Positions 15,809 to 23,769 are shown, counted from the stretch's first letter. The stretch is 55,227 nucleotides of DNA from Streptomyces roseicoloratus (GCF_004117935.1 NZ_SDOY01000088.1:1-55227); one strand, 5' to 3'. A program made the numbers and translations. Notes: a model not told the origin generated them from the letters alone.

Positions 15809-16587
15809 CGGGTGGGCTCCTGTTCGCGGGTAGGTCGGGTCCAGGGCAGGGCGAGGCCGTCGCCGGCAGTGCGGGGCACGAGGTGGCCGTGCAGGTGGAA
15901 GACGGTCTGGGTCGCGTCCGGTCCGCAGGAGGTGAGGTAGTTCCACTGGCCGCCCAGCTCCTGGGCGAGTTCGGCGGCGCGCAGTTGCACGGTGGCGGAG
16001 ACGACCGGGTCGGTCGTGAAGTCGGCGACGTGGCCGCGGGGCAGGACCAGGAGGTGGCCGTCGGTGCAGCCGCCACTGCGGGGCACGATCGCGAGGGCGT
16101 CGACCCACTCGCGGACGATCTGCGCCGGGGCGCCGTCGTGGACGATCCGGCAGAACGGGCAGTCGGGCCGCGGGTGCTTGCGAGGGACCGGCGGTCGGTC
16201 GATGTGGTGGTGGGTGACCTGGACGCGGGCGCCGGCTTCCTGCATCTGGCGACCGATGGCGTCGGCAATTGCGGGTGCGCGGTGGCGTCCGTACCAGCAG
16301 TTCACCAGGAGCTGGACCGGGCGGTCGTTGGCGGCGGTGCGCAGCGCGGTCAGTTCGTGGACGGCGTCGGTGATGATGCGGGCCGCGCCGGGGGTGTTCA
16401 GGACGTAGTCGCGTACGCCGGCGTCCCGTCCGGTCTGCTGGGCGACGATGTCGGCGAGGGACGGGTCGTCCGGCGGGTTCAGCAGGGCGTTGGTCAGGTT
16501 GATGCCGAGGACGGCGGCGCGGTAGCGGGGCGGGGGAGCGTCCTGCCAGCGGGCGCCGAAGGAGTCGATGAACACGTCGGGCTGCAT
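15805..16587 (-). CDS. RapZ C-terminal-like domain fused to HIT domain, 260 aa
   Basis: ATG 16587 with GGAGG 5 nt upstream. Residues about 5-135 resemble the RapZ C-terminal domain: FIDSFGARW at the start, then VQLLVNCWYGRHRAPAIADA (family: I-G-C-T-G-G-x-H-R-S) and VQVTHHHIDRP. Residues about 140-250 form a HIT domain: CPFCRIV, LAIVPRSGGCTDGHLLVLPRGHV, and the catalytic triad HLHGHLVPR. HIT proteins hydrolyse or transfer nucleotides via the middle His. RapZ-C binds small RNA and metabolites in other bacteria. The fusion suggests nucleotide or RNA metabolism, but the substrate is unknown. Confidence 0.75.
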   Translation of the reverse strand: MQPDVFIDSFGARWQDAPPPRYRAAVLGINLTNALLNPPDDPSLADIVAQQTGRDAGVRDYVLNTPGAARIITDAVHELTALRTAANDRPVQLLVNCWYGRHRAPAIADAIGRQMQEAGARVQVTHHHIDRPPVPRKHPRPDCPFCRIVHDGAPAQIVREWVDALAIVPRSGGCTDGHLLVLPRGHVADFTTDPVVSATVQLRAAELAQELGGQWNYLTSCGPDATQTVFHLHGHLVPRTAGDGLALPWTRPTREQEPTR

Positions 16588-16676
16588 GGAGCCTCCAGGC
16601 TCGGAGTCGGGTGAGGACGCTGGTATGCCGCCCCGGCCGGGAGGGGCGGGGCAGCACACCAGCTTGGTCGGACGGG

Positions 16677-16859
16677 CTACTGGGTGGTGGTGTCGGTGAT
16701 GACGAGGAACTGGTCGCTGCCGAGGTCCATCACGACCTGAGCGTTGGTGCCCTCGGCGCGCTGGGCGGCGGCGTACTCTTCGGCCGGCCAGGAGCCGCGG
16801 GGGCCTCCAGCGGGGAACCGCTCCAGGACAGTGCGGGCCTGCGTGCTGGTGGTGGCCAT
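16677..16859 (-). CDS. Small hypothetical protein, 60 aa
   Basis: ATG 16859 overlaps the upstream stop by 1 nt (TGATG). The protein has a short helical N-terminus, then GSWPAEEYAAAQ and a beta-rich end (AQVVMDLGSDQFLVITD). No family is recognised. Coupling to the 159-aa gene suggests a joint function. Confidence 0.6.
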   Translation of the reverse strand: MATTSTQARTVLERFPAGGPRGSWPAEEYAAAQRAEGTNAQVVMDLGSDQFLVITDTTTQ

Positions 16860-17338
16860 CAGGCGTCGCCGCCGTTCACGCGCTCGTGGAGGTCGATGAG
16901 GGTGGTGATGGCGTCGGGGTTGTCCGCCAGGCCGACCCACGCCCCGTACGCGGTGAAGACGGGGACCTGGTCGCGGTCGGCGTCGAAGATGACGCAGTAG
17001 TCGCCGTACCGGTCGAGGACCATGTCCCGCAGGACCGGGATCGGTGCGGTGTCCAGGACCTCCAGGGCGTCGACGACGAGCAGGGCGGGCTCGCCGGGCG
17101 CCGGCGGCTGGACTAGGGTGCCGGTCGCGCGCAGCAGGTCGCCGGGCTGGATCCGGTTCAGCAGCTCGTGGACGATCCTCGGGTCGCCGCTGGTGCAGGT
17201 GACGACCGTGTCGTGGATGTCTTCTTCGACGGCGTCGAGGTCGGTGGGGACGATCAGGTCGAAGGTGGCGGTGTCGCGCGGGCCGGGGGCGGGTATCGCG
17301 TCGACCCAGCCGTCGACGGCGCAGTGCTTGGCGTTCAT
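16859..17338 (-). CDS. Hypothetical beta-rich protein, 159 aa
   Basis: Start 17338, overlapping the upstream stop by 1 nt. The central part, RIQPGDLLRATGTLVQPPAPGEPALLVVDALEVLD, resembles an OB-fold segment (GDxxRxxGxL...). The N-terminus is beta-rich (ATFDLIVPTDL). Single-strand binding is possible but not shown. It sits between two tiny coupled genes. Confidence 0.6.
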   Translation of the reverse strand: MNAKHCAVDGWVDAIPAPGPRDTATFDLIVPTDLDAVEEDIHDTVVTCTSGDPRIVHELLNRIQPGDLLRATGTLVQPPAPGEPALLVVDALEVLDTAPIPVLRDMVLDRYGDYCVIFDADRDQVPVFTAYGAWVGLADNPDAITTLIDLHERVNGGDA

Positions 17339-17538
17339 CAGCTGGCCTCCGCCAGGGTCTCGGTGGTGCGAGGGCAGCGGGGTCGGGGGCGGTGCTGGGC
17401 GAGGACCAGGAGCTCGCGGTTGCGCTGGCGCTGTGCGTCGGTGAGCGGGCGGGCCTTCGCGCCGTGGTGGTGCCAGAGCGGGGAGGCCGGCGGCTCGGGG
17501 TAGGCGAGGGCGTTGTCGACGTCGCGGTTGCTGCTCAT
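17338..17538 (-). CDS. Small hypothetical protein, 66 aa
   Basis: ATG 17538 with GGAGGCACCC upstream. Basic C-terminal helix (LTDAQRQRNRELLVLAQH) and Pro-rich N-terminus. No family is known. Coupled to the 159-aa gene. Confidence 0.55.
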   Translation of the reverse strand: MSSNRDVDNALAYPEPPASPLWHHHGAKARPLTDAQRQRNRELLVLAQHRPRPRCPRTTETLAEAS

Positions 17539-17563
17539 GGGTGCCTCCAGGTGGAGGGAGGGT

Positions 17564-17821
17564 TCAGGCGTGGTCGTTCGTCTGGCCGCCTTTGGGCGGG
17601 TCGGAGACGAACCGCGTCTCGCCGGGGTGCCGCGAATTCCAGAGCTCCGCGCAGACCTTGTGGGCGGGCTCTTTGGTGTGGGACCTCAGCGGGGTGGTGG
17701 TGCCGCACAGCACGCACGGGGCGGGCGGCCCGAAGTGCGAGGAGTGGCGCCAGTTCAGGAGCTGAACCGGCGCCGTGGGCTGTGCGGGCACCGGGCGCGG
17801 GTGGCGGCGCCGGGTGGTCAC
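17564..17821 (-). CDS. Small zinc-finger-like protein, 85 aa
   Basis: GTG 17821 overlaps the ASCH gene stop (GTGA). CVLCGTTTPLRSHTKEPAHKVC has the look of an HNH or zinc finger: CxxC followed by His and Cys, then WNSRHPGETRF. A DNA-binding or nuclease remnant is possible. Function is not assigned. Confidence 0.55.
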   Translation of the reverse strand: MTTRRRHPRPVPAQPTAPVQLLNWRHSSHFGPPAPCVLCGTTTPLRSHTKEPAHKVCAELWNSRHPGETRFVSDPPKGGQTNDHA

Positions 17822-18264
17822 GGCCGCAGGTGCGGGAGCTGCTGGACGACCTGGGCGACGAGGTCCTCGGTGGGCCGCCAGGGGCCGAGCTGCCCGCGCG
17901 CCGGGATGGGCAGGGCGAGGGCCTGGACGTCGCGGAGTTCCAGGTGCCATGCCCCGGGCTGCGCGAACTCGGTGCAGGGCGGGGAGCCGTGCGGGTCCTG
18001 GTGGCAGCCGGTCAGCCGGGCGACGCCGATCACCGCGCCGGTGGTCAGGTCGCGGCCGCGGACCGTGCGGGCGATCAGCGGCACGCGCAGGGCTGGGCGG
18101 TCGATCTGCTGGCTCGTGTGCAGAAGCAGCCAGCCTCGCCACGACCACGCCCGGGGCCGGTTCTCGATCGTCTTGGCCCCGGCGAGGATGGCGGCGGCGT
18201 ACGGCTGCTTGACGCTGATGCCGCGGATCCAGTCGCCCGTCGGCGGAAGGTTCGTGGTGCTCAT
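17818..18264 (-). CDS. ASCH/PUA-like domain protein, 148 aa
   Basis: ATG 18264 overlaps the GGDEF stop (ATGA). Residues about 10-50 read GISVKQPYAAAILAGAKTIENRPRAW, followed by GWLLLHTSQ: the ASCH signature (QP.A..I..G.KTIE.R) and first strands. VIGVARLTGCH follows as the next beta segment. ASCH domains bind RNA or modified nucleotides. With RapZ-C/HIT and kinase-like neighbours, a nucleic-acid role is likely. Confidence 0.75.
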   Translation of the reverse strand: MSTTNLPPTGDWIRGISVKQPYAAAILAGAKTIENRPRAWSWRGWLLLHTSQQIDRPALRVPLIARTVRGRDLTTGAVIGVARLTGCHQDPHGSPPCTEFAQPGAWHLELRDVQALALPIPARGQLGPWRPTEDLVAQVVQQLPHLRP

Positions 18265-18935
18265 GCCGCTCGCCCCCACGCGGCCGTGCCCGGCCTGCCC
18301 GCGCGGCGCCCGTTGACGGACGGCACGGCGGCGTGCGCCGTGTTCGCCAGGACCGCGCGACCCGAGTGCTTGCCGTCGTACAGGGCGGCGTCGGCGGCCC
18401 GCTGCAGCGCGGACAGGTCGCGGGAGCCGGTCACGTCCGGGGTGGCGGCGCCGACCGAGGCGGCGACGTCGACGGTGCGGCCGTCGTCCAGGACGACCGG
18501 GGTGTGGAGCATCCGGACCAGCTGCTCCAGGCGGAGAGCGCGGCGGTCGGCAGGCAGCTGGAGGACGACGGCGAACTCGTCACCTCCGAGCCTGCCGACG
18601 GACGCGCGCGGGCCCGCCCAGGCGGTGAGGCGGGCGCCGAACGCGGCGAGGACGGTGTCGCCCGCCGCGTGTCCGAGCCGGTCGTTGATCTCCTTGAACC
18701 TGTCGGCGTCGACCATGACCACAGCCACCTCGTCGTGGCGGGCCAGGAGGCGGCGGGCGCGGGCGGTGTAGGTGTCGCGGCGCAGCAGGCCGGTCAGCGG
18801 GTCGCGGCGGGTGGCGGCGAGCTGCTTGTGGAGCGCGACGGCGTGGATCGCCCAGCCGGTCAGCGGCAGGGCGGCGGTGGTGATCAGGAGGGTTCGCGGG
18901 CCGAACCGGCCCCGGGTGTGCAGGACGGAGTCCAT
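18261..18935 (-). CDS. GGDEF-domain protein with N-terminal membrane segment, 224 aa
   Basis: ATG 18935. A hydrophobic helix at about 14-36 (LLITTAALPLTGWAIHAVAL) precedes a GGDEF domain: DPLTGLLRRDTY, VVMVDADRFKEINDRLGH, the active-site loop RLGGDEF (117-121) and a closing AADAALYDGKHSGR. This is the full active-site pattern of diguanylate cyclases, which make cyclic di-GMP, a controller of Streptomyces development. An RxxD inhibition site is not seen before the loop. Coupled to the ASCH gene downstream. Confidence 0.85.
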   Translation of the reverse strand: MDSVLHTRGRFGPRTLLITTAALPLTGWAIHAVALHKQLAATRRDPLTGLLRRDTYTARARRLLARHDEVAVVMVDADRFKEINDRLGHAAGDTVLAAFGARLTAWAGPRASVGRLGGDEFAVVLQLPADRRALRLEQLVRMLHTPVVLDDGRTVDVAASVGAATPDVTGSRDLSALQRAADAALYDGKHSGRAVLANTAHAAVPSVNGRRAGRPGTAAWGRAA

Positions 18936-19029
18936 ACTGGGATCTCTCCCTCTCGTCTCGTACGGGATGGGAAGGCCCGGGGCAGGCGAACTGGTTTGGA
19001 CGCCGATGTGCGCCTGTCCCGGGGCGGAG

Positions 19030-19335
19030 CTACAGCGCGAAGTCGCTGCGGGTGGTCCAGCTGTAGGGGCTCTTCCAGGGGCCGGCCTTCGCGGCCGTCC
19101 ACTCCATCTCCCAGCCGGGCCGCAGCCCGGCCGCTCCCCAGCTGTCCGGCTGCCTGCCGGGGACCTCGAGGCCGGCCTGCTGCGCGGCGAGCGCGGCGTC
19201 GTAGACCTCGTGGGCGCGGCGCAGGGCCGTGGTGGGGGAGTCCGCCTCGCCGGTGAAGACGTGCAGCCCCCGCAGGGCCGGGTTAGCGGTGTCGTGTATC
19301 GGGACGTCGACCTCGTAGAACTCGCGGTTCGGCAT
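19030..19335 (-). CDS. Hypothetical protein, 101 aa
   Basis: ATG 19335 with AAGGAGATGGG upstream. MPNREFYEVDVPIHD, then FTGEADSPTTALRRAHEVYDAALAAQQAG and WGAAGLRPGWEMEWTAAKAG: a small alpha/beta protein with Trp-rich C-terminus. Similar short proteins occur on actinobacterial plasmids, but I cannot name the family. Confidence 0.6.
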   Translation of the reverse strand: MPNREFYEVDVPIHDTANPALRGLHVFTGEADSPTTALRRAHEVYDAALAAQQAGLEVPGRQPDSWGAAGLRPGWEMEWTAAKAGPWKSPYSWTTRSDFAL

Positions 19336-19457
19336 GACGACCCATCTCCTTCCGTGCCTGGTGCGTGAGGGGCCACCGCGCCGTCCCGGCCTTGGTGGCC
19401 GGGGCGGCGTGGAAGCCCGTCGCGGTCGCGACGGCGAGGGAAGCGGGAGCGAGGGCC

Positions 19458-19491
19458 GTTCCGGCCCGGCTCGGGGAGGCCGGGCCGGAAC
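19458..19491 (-). terminator. Terminator of the 83-aa gene
   Basis: A perfect 13-bp stem (19458-19470 with 19479-19491) and an 8-nt loop, 10 nt past the stop codon at 19501. Confidence 0.75.
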
Positions 19492-19500
19492 AGCGGTGGT

Positions 19501-19752
19501 TCAGCCGTTGTCAGCGGCGGGGTCCTGGTCGGCGGACCCGTAGCGCTTGGTCTGCCGCAGGACCTGGTTGCGCTTGACGCCCAGGGCGTCGGCGACGTCC
19601 TGCTGCGCGCCGTGGTAGCTCTTTCGCAGGCGGTCGATCTCCTGCCAGAACTCGGTCTCGACGCGCTCGCGCTCGGACTCGCGGCGCTGGCTGGCCTTCG
19701 CGACCAGGGCGCGCAGTTCGGCGCGGGCCTGGTCGTCGGGGCGGGGGGTCAT
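19501..19752 (-). CDS. Small helix-turn-helix protein, 83 aa
   Basis: ATG 19752. A charged helix (ASQRRESERERVETEFWQEIDRLRKSY) is followed by QQDVADALGVKRNQVLRQTKRYG, a good helix-turn-helix of the type used in small plasmid regulators. It lies between terminators as a single unit and could control the genes around it. Confidence 0.7.
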   Translation of the reverse strand: MTPRPDDQARAELRALVAKASQRRESERERVETEFWQEIDRLRKSYHGAQQDVADALGVKRNQVLRQTKRYGSADQDPAADNG

Positions 19753-19820
19753 GTCGGGCTCCCGGGGAGTTGAGGGACGATGTGTCTGCCCCCTGCTCCT
19801 TCGTGGAGCGGGTTGGGAGG

Positions 19821-19867
19821 CCCGGGGCGGCCGGCGAGGTTGGTAGCCGGTAGGCGGCCGCCCCGGG
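19821..19867 (-). terminator. Terminator of the beta-repeat protein gene
   Basis: A perfect 13-bp stem (19821-19833 with 19855-19867) right after the stop codon at 19871. Confidence 0.7.
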
Positions 19868-19870
19868 GCG

Positions 19871-20701
19871 TCACCAGACGCGGCCGTTGTGGGTGGACGT
19901 CTTCAGGTCCAGGTGACCGGCGCCGCGCACCCGGATGTTGCCGTTGTGGGTGCGGGCGGCGAGACGGCCGGAGGAGGCCGGGGTGGCGCTGATCGTCACG
20001 TCGCCGTTGTGGGTACGGGCGGAGCCGCGGTGGCCGTTGTAGGCGCCGATGGTGATGGAGCCGTTGTGGGTGCTCGCCTCCAGCTCCGTCTCGACGCGGT
20101 CGACCAGCACGGAACCGTTGTGGGTCTCGGCCTCCAGGACCTTCACGCCGCCCGCCTGCAGCGAGCCGTTGCGGGCGTCGAAGCGGATGGCCTCCAGGTC
20201 GCCGCGCACGGTCGTCTCGGCGTTCTTCGTGTTCACGGCCAGCGAGGACCCGGCCGGGAGGACGACGTCGACGGTGATCATGCCGGTCGCGCCGCTGACG
20301 ACGGTGCCCTGCTCGGCGACGACCCGGCCGCCGGCCACGACCTGGCGGCCGCCGACCCAGATGTCGCCGTTGCTGATGGTCATGCCGGTCATGGTGCCGG
20401 TGTTGATGACGCCGCCGTTGAAGCTGACGACGTTCCCGCCGACCTGCATCACCGAGTAGCTGCCGCCGATCCCGCTGGCGGTGTCGTCCGGGACGGAGAC
20501 GGTGAGCTTGTTGCCGCGCTCGGTGAACGTGGCCTCGGTGACGGCGTCGGCGAGGGTGCCCTCGGTGGCGGCGGTGTGCACGCGGACCCGGCCGTAGACG
20601 GCCTTGGGGTCGACGGTGACGTTGACCGCGCCGTTGGAGACCGACAGGTCCAGCTCGATGGCACCAGCGGCGCCCATGACGTGGATCTTCTCGCTGCTCA
20701 A
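19871..20701 (-). CDS. Beta-solenoid-like repeat protein with THNG motifs, 276 aa
   Basis: The start is likely TTG 20701, supported by AAGGAGC. The protein is beta-rich. The C-terminal 100 residues repeat a T-H-N-G turn five times (ETHNGSVLV, STHNGSITI, RTHNGDVTI, RTHNGNIRV, STHNGRVW), spaced about 15-22 residues, like the Asn-Gly turns of DUF4097-type putative adhesins. The middle has NGGVINTGTMTGMTISNGDIWVGG. No signal peptide or anchor is seen, so it should be cytoplasmic, which is unusual for this fold. It has its own terminator and an operator-rich upstream gap. Confidence 0.7.
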   Translation of the reverse strand: MSSEKIHVMGAAGAIELDLSVSNGAVNVTVDPKAVYGRVRVHTAATEGTLADAVTEATFTERGNKLTVSVPDDTASGIGGSYSVMQVGGNVVSFNGGVINTGTMTGMTISNGDIWVGGRQVVAGGRVVAEQGTVVSGATGMITVDVVLPAGSSLAVNTKNAETTVRGDLEAIRFDARNGSLQAGGVKVLEAETHNGSVLVDRVETELEASTHNGSITIGAYNGHRGSARTHNGDVTISATPASSGRLAARTHNGNIRVRGAGHLDLKTSTHNGRVW

Positions 20702-20722
20702 AGCGTGCTCCTTGGTCGGAGA

Positions 20723-20808
20723 GTGCGGGGGCCGGGTGGCCCCCGCACATCAATAATGCATCCTCGAAGGATGCATTTCTAGTGTTTGGCATCTTTCAAG
20801 GATGCCTT
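20723..20808. promoter_or_regulatory. Control region with three stem-loops
   Basis: 20723-20733 pairs with 20738-20748 (11 bp, 4-nt loop). 20755-20764 pairs with 20768-20777 (AATGCATCCT/AGGATGCATT, 3-nt loop). A related imperfect palindrome GGCATCTTTCAAGGATGCC lies at about 20789-20807, followed by T5 on the plus strand. The shared AAGGATGC core in the last two suggests operator copies 30-odd bp apart, or terminator plus operator. Confidence 0.6.
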
Positions 20809-20824
20809 TTTGTGTTCGTGCGGG

Positions 20825-21598
20825 TCAGGCGGCCACAGCCGGGGCGGGCGAGTCGAGGCCGACACCGCGCAGCGCGTCCAGGACGTACGGCTCGAAGCGG
20901 TTCTGGTGCTGGGCGGCGACCGCGTGGCCGGTGGCGCGGCTGTAGGCGTAGCAGCGGGCCATCATGCTGGCGTCGGTATCGGCGAGGGCCTGGTCGACGG
21001 TGTTCTTTGCGAGGTGCTCGATCCAGGTCTGGGCGGCCGACTCGCGGCGTGCGTGCGAGGTCGACATGGCGACGGAGTCCGCCCACCGGCCGCTGCCGCA
21101 GGTGGGGCCGCCGCACTGCTCCCAGTTCCACTTCCGGTCACGCATGACCTCGGGGTCGGCGTCCCAGTCCGCCGCCCAGCGCGCGGCCCGCTCGGGGATC
21201 TCCTGCTGGATGACGTTCAGGACGTCGCGGCCGCAGGGCCCGAGCGCGGGGTGAGCGTCGGTCTCCTCGAGGACGCGGATCTGGTGGGAGAGCAGCCGGT
21301 AGGGGTAGTAGCGCTGGCTCCAGTTGCCGGTCTCGCCCAGAGGCTCCACGATCCACAGCCGGACGGGCCAGGTGACGGGCCAGATGCCGGTGTCCTCCAG
21401 CGCCTCGCCGACGCGCTTGACCATGCGGAAGTAGGAGAAGCGGCTCTCGTCGTACCACTTGTTGCGGCAGGGGTTGGGGTGGTCGATGACCTTGCCGACG
21501 TTGGCGGAGAGGTTCACCGGCGTTCCGGCCTCGCGGGACATCTCGATGATGCCGTCGGCGGGGGTGGCGATGTACCAGGTGACGGGCTTGCGGGCCAT
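20825..21598 (-). CDS. Hypothetical protein, 257 aa
   Basis: ATG 21598 with GGAGGCCCGC before it. MARKPVTWYIATPADGIIEMSREAG, then FSYFRMVKRVGEALEDTGIWPVTWPVRLWIVEP, then a Cys/Trp-rich CGGPTCGSGRWADSV and an Ala-rich helical tail. It looks like a folded actinobacterial protein with no domain I can name. It is the last gene of the 23.7-20.8 kb block. Confidence 0.65.
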   Translation of the reverse strand: MARKPVTWYIATPADGIIEMSREAGTPVNLSANVGKVIDHPNPCRNKWYDESRFSYFRMVKRVGEALEDTGIWPVTWPVRLWIVEPLGETGNWSQRYYPYRLLSHQIRVLEETDAHPALGPCGRDVLNVIQQEIPERAARWAADWDADPEVMRDRKWNWEQCGGPTCGSGRWADSVAMSTSHARRESAAQTWIEHLAKNTVDQALADTDASMMARCYAYSRATGHAVAAQHQNRFEPYVLDALRGVGLDSPAPAVAA

Positions 21599-21635
21599 GC
21601 GGGCCTCCGTGAAGGGGTGAGAGCGGCCGGGCCGC

Positions 21636-21830
21636 TCATAACTGGATGTTGATCTGGCGGCGCGGGTCGCCCGCGCTGGTGTGGACGGTGCGGCGGTGCG
21701 CGGTGAGGCCGGCGCTTCCGCCCTGGATCGGGAGGTGGCAGTCCGGGCACCCTTGCCACCACTCGTCCCCGGCCGGAAGGTCGGCCGGGGTGAGCGGGTG
21801 CGGGTGCGGACCCTCGGCGGCGCGGCTCAC
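21636..21830 (-). CDS. C2H2-type zinc-finger peptide, 64 aa
   Basis: GTG 21830 overlaps the kinase gene stop (GTGA). WWQGCPDCHLPIQGGSAGLTAHRRTVH has the CxxC...HxxxxH spacing of a zinc finger. The tail is DPRRQINIQL. Coupled to the polynucleotide-kinase-like gene; possibly a nucleic-acid-binding partner. Confidence 0.65.
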   Translation of the reverse strand: MSRAAEGPHPHPLTPADLPAGDEWWQGCPDCHLPIQGGSAGLTAHRRTVHTSAGDPRRQINIQL

Positions 21831-22807
21831 TCGCGGACCGCCGCGGCGTACTGCTCTTCCAGGTCCGCGCGACCCTCGGCGTCGTCGTCCATGCCCGCCG
21901 CGTGGTCGTCGGCCTCCTGGTCGACGTCGTCGTAGCCGTGGACGTCGCAGACGATGTCGTCGCGGTGGTCCAGGTCGCCGGTGAGCGCGCGGTGCAGGCA
22001 GGTGACGCTGTAGGCCGGCGTCCAGGCGGTGGCGCTGCACTCGGGGTCGAACGGGCACGGCACGGCGATGTCGAACCCGATGTCGCCCTCGCCGTCGACG
22101 TCCAGGCGCAGGGCGAGGGTGAGGTGCTGCTGGCCGAGGCGGATCTCGCCGACGCGGTCGCCGCCGGCGATGTCGGAGTCGTCGTTCCACCGCCACATCG
22201 GCAGGATCTCCTCGCCGAAGAAGCGGCGTACGAGGAGCAGGTGGCCCAGGCCGTCGCCGCCGTCGAGGCCGAGGTCGGACCGGCGGGCCTCGCTCAGGTG
22301 CCGCAGGTACGGCTCCAGCCGGTTCAGGTCGTGGGCGAAGAGGACCTGGGTGAAGCCCTCCCGGGCGAGGTTCTGGTGGGAGGAGGTCATCGCCGCGTGC
22401 TGGCGCCGGACGACGTCGTCGGGCACGCGCCGGTTGGCCGGGCGCGGTTGCTGTCGCTGGAGGCACAGCGGCAGCGGCGTGGAGACGACGACCGCGACCG
22501 TCGGCACGCCGTACTTCTTCGCCGTCATCACCAGTTCGGCCCTGATGGCTTCTTCGACGTTGGTGCTGTCGACGACGGTGTTCAGGCGGCGGGCCATCCG
22601 GCGTTCCAGGATGAGCTTGAGGACGTCGGCGGCGTCGGCGGTGGCGGCCTGATCGCCCGGGTCGTCGCTGACCGTGCCCCTCAGAGCGTCGAGGGAGAGG
22701 ACCTGGGAGGCCGGCCAGGTGCGGGCCAGGGTCGACTTGCCGGCGCCGCTGGCGCCGATCAGCACGACGAGCGCGTTCTCGGGAAGCGGCGGCTGGGTCT
22801 GGCTCAC
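21827..22807 (-). CDS. Polynucleotide-kinase-like P-loop protein, 326 aa
   Basis: GTG 22807 overlaps the upstream stop. P-loop GASGAGKST at 18-26, SLDALRG (family: SxDxxR), TVVDSTNVEEAIRAELV (family: VVDATN...R), then VVVSTPLPLCLQRQQPRPANRRVPDDVVRRQ and EGFTQVLF. This order fits the kinase domain of Pnkp-type RNA/DNA 5'-OH kinases. The C-terminal 150 residues (SDIAGGDRVGEIRLGQQHLT..., DGEGDIGFDIAVPCP) are different and may be a separate module with an acidic tail. It lies amid coupled small genes with zinc fingers. Confidence 0.75.
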   Translation of the reverse strand: MSQTQPPLPENALVVLIGASGAGKSTLARTWPASQVLSLDALRGTVSDDPGDQAATADAADVLKLILERRMARRLNTVVDSTNVEEAIRAELVMTAKKYGVPTVAVVVSTPLPLCLQRQQPRPANRRVPDDVVRRQHAAMTSSHQNLAREGFTQVLFAHDLNRLEPYLRHLSEARRSDLGLDGGDGLGHLLLVRRFFGEEILPMWRWNDDSDIAGGDRVGEIRLGQQHLTLALRLDVDGEGDIGFDIAVPCPFDPECSATAWTPAYSVTCLHRALTGDLDHRDDIVCDVHGYDDVDQEADDHAAGMDDDAEGRADLEEQYAAAVRE

Positions 22808-23154
22808 GTGTCGTCTCCTTGCGGTTCAAGGGCGCGGGCGGCCCAGGTCATGCGCTGCCCGGCGTTGTCGGTGATCAGGGCGGCGGCCTCGTGCAGGGAG
22901 CGGGAGGCGACGCCGTCGCGGTAGGGCTCGAACTGCTCCGCCCGGCGGGCGGCGGTGCTGACGAGCTGGGCGAGCGTGGGGAAGAGGCCGCCGGGGACGT
23001 CGATGTCCTCCTGGAGCTCGCGCAGGATCGTGGCGAGCTCGGGGGCGTCGATGTCGTCGGCGGTCAGGTCGTCCTCGATCTGCTGGAGGGCGAGCTGGGC
23101 GATGCCGAGCGAGGCGCGCACCCGGTCCAGGCGAACGCGGGGGCGCCCGGTCAC
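22804..23154 (-). CDS. Hypothetical helical protein, 116 aa
   Basis: GTG 23154 overlaps the upstream stop (GTGA) and the downstream start. It has alternating helices (LGIAQLALQQIEDDLTADDI, ELATILRELQEDIDVPGG, STAARRAEQFEPYRDG) and ends in WAARALEPQGDDT. No family is recognised; it may be a structural partner of the kinase-like protein. Confidence 0.6.
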   Translation of the reverse strand: MTGRPRVRLDRVRASLGIAQLALQQIEDDLTADDIDAPELATILRELQEDIDVPGGLFPTLAQLVSTAARRAEQFEPYRDGVASRSLHEAAALITDNAGQRMTWAARALEPQGDDT

Positions 23155-23660
23155 CGGGTGGTCGCCCCGATGGTGGCGACCAGCGCGGCGGTCGTCTCCC
23201 AGCCGTGGTGCCAGGCGTTGTCCAGGCAGTACGCGCCGTTGATGCCGTGATCGGCCAGACGCCAGAAGTTGCCCTTGCCGGTCTTCGTGGCGAGCGTCTC
23301 CAACAGCCCGTCCGGCACTCGGCGGTCCGCGGCGTAGTGCGTGACGAACGACAGGGCGAGCGCGGCCGCGGCGGCGCCGGGGTGCAGCCGGATGCCCAGG
23401 ACGCGGGCGCCAGCCCCGACCGCGAGGGCCTGGGTGGCGGTGTAGGTCAGGCAGTGCCAGGCGCACGCCTTGATGCCGTCCGTGGTGCCGTGGACGGTCG
23501 GCTCGTCGTCCGGGTCGTCGGTGGTGAGGTACACGGGCTTGTCGTCGGTGGCGCCCTTGACCCGGGCGCAGTAGTCGTTCTGGATCCAGTGGTCACCGAT
23601 GTTGGACCCGGCGCGACCGAGGCCGAGGACGGCGGCGAAGAGGGCGGAGCGATGCGTCAT
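23151..23660 (-). CDS. DUF3307-like membrane protein, 169 aa
   Basis: ATG 23660. It begins FAAVLGLGRAGSNIGDHWIQNDYCARVKG, then a polar loop, then ACAWHCLTYTATQALAVGAGARVLG, a hydrophobic segment LHPGAAAAALALSFVTHYAADRR and a C-terminal WxxxDHGINGAYCLDNAWHHGW. The His/Asp order (GDH...Q, WH...Y, THYxxD) matches DUF3307 membrane proteins, which may bind metal. Function is unknown. First gene of the coupled set that runs to 21636. Confidence 0.65.
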   Translation of the reverse strand: MTHRSALFAAVLGLGRAGSNIGDHWIQNDYCARVKGATDDKPVYLTTDDPDDEPTVHGTTDGIKACAWHCLTYTATQALAVGAGARVLGIRLHPGAAAAALALSFVTHYAADRRVPDGLLETLATKTGKGNFWRLADHGINGAYCLDNAWHHGWETTAALVATIGATTR

Positions 23661-23736
23661 GCTGGGGTTTCTCCTGATCTCGAAGGGTGAAGGAGCGGGT
23701 GGCCGGCCCTTTGCCGATGCGCGGCCGCCCGAGGTC

Positions 23737-23763
23737 CGACCCCGGCCGCACCGGCCGGGGTCG
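23737..23763 (-). terminator. Terminator before the DUF3307-like gene
   Basis: A perfect 12-bp stem (23737-23748 with 23752-23763) and a 3-nt loop just after the stop at 23770. Confidence 0.75.
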
Positions 23764-23769
23764 GGTCGT

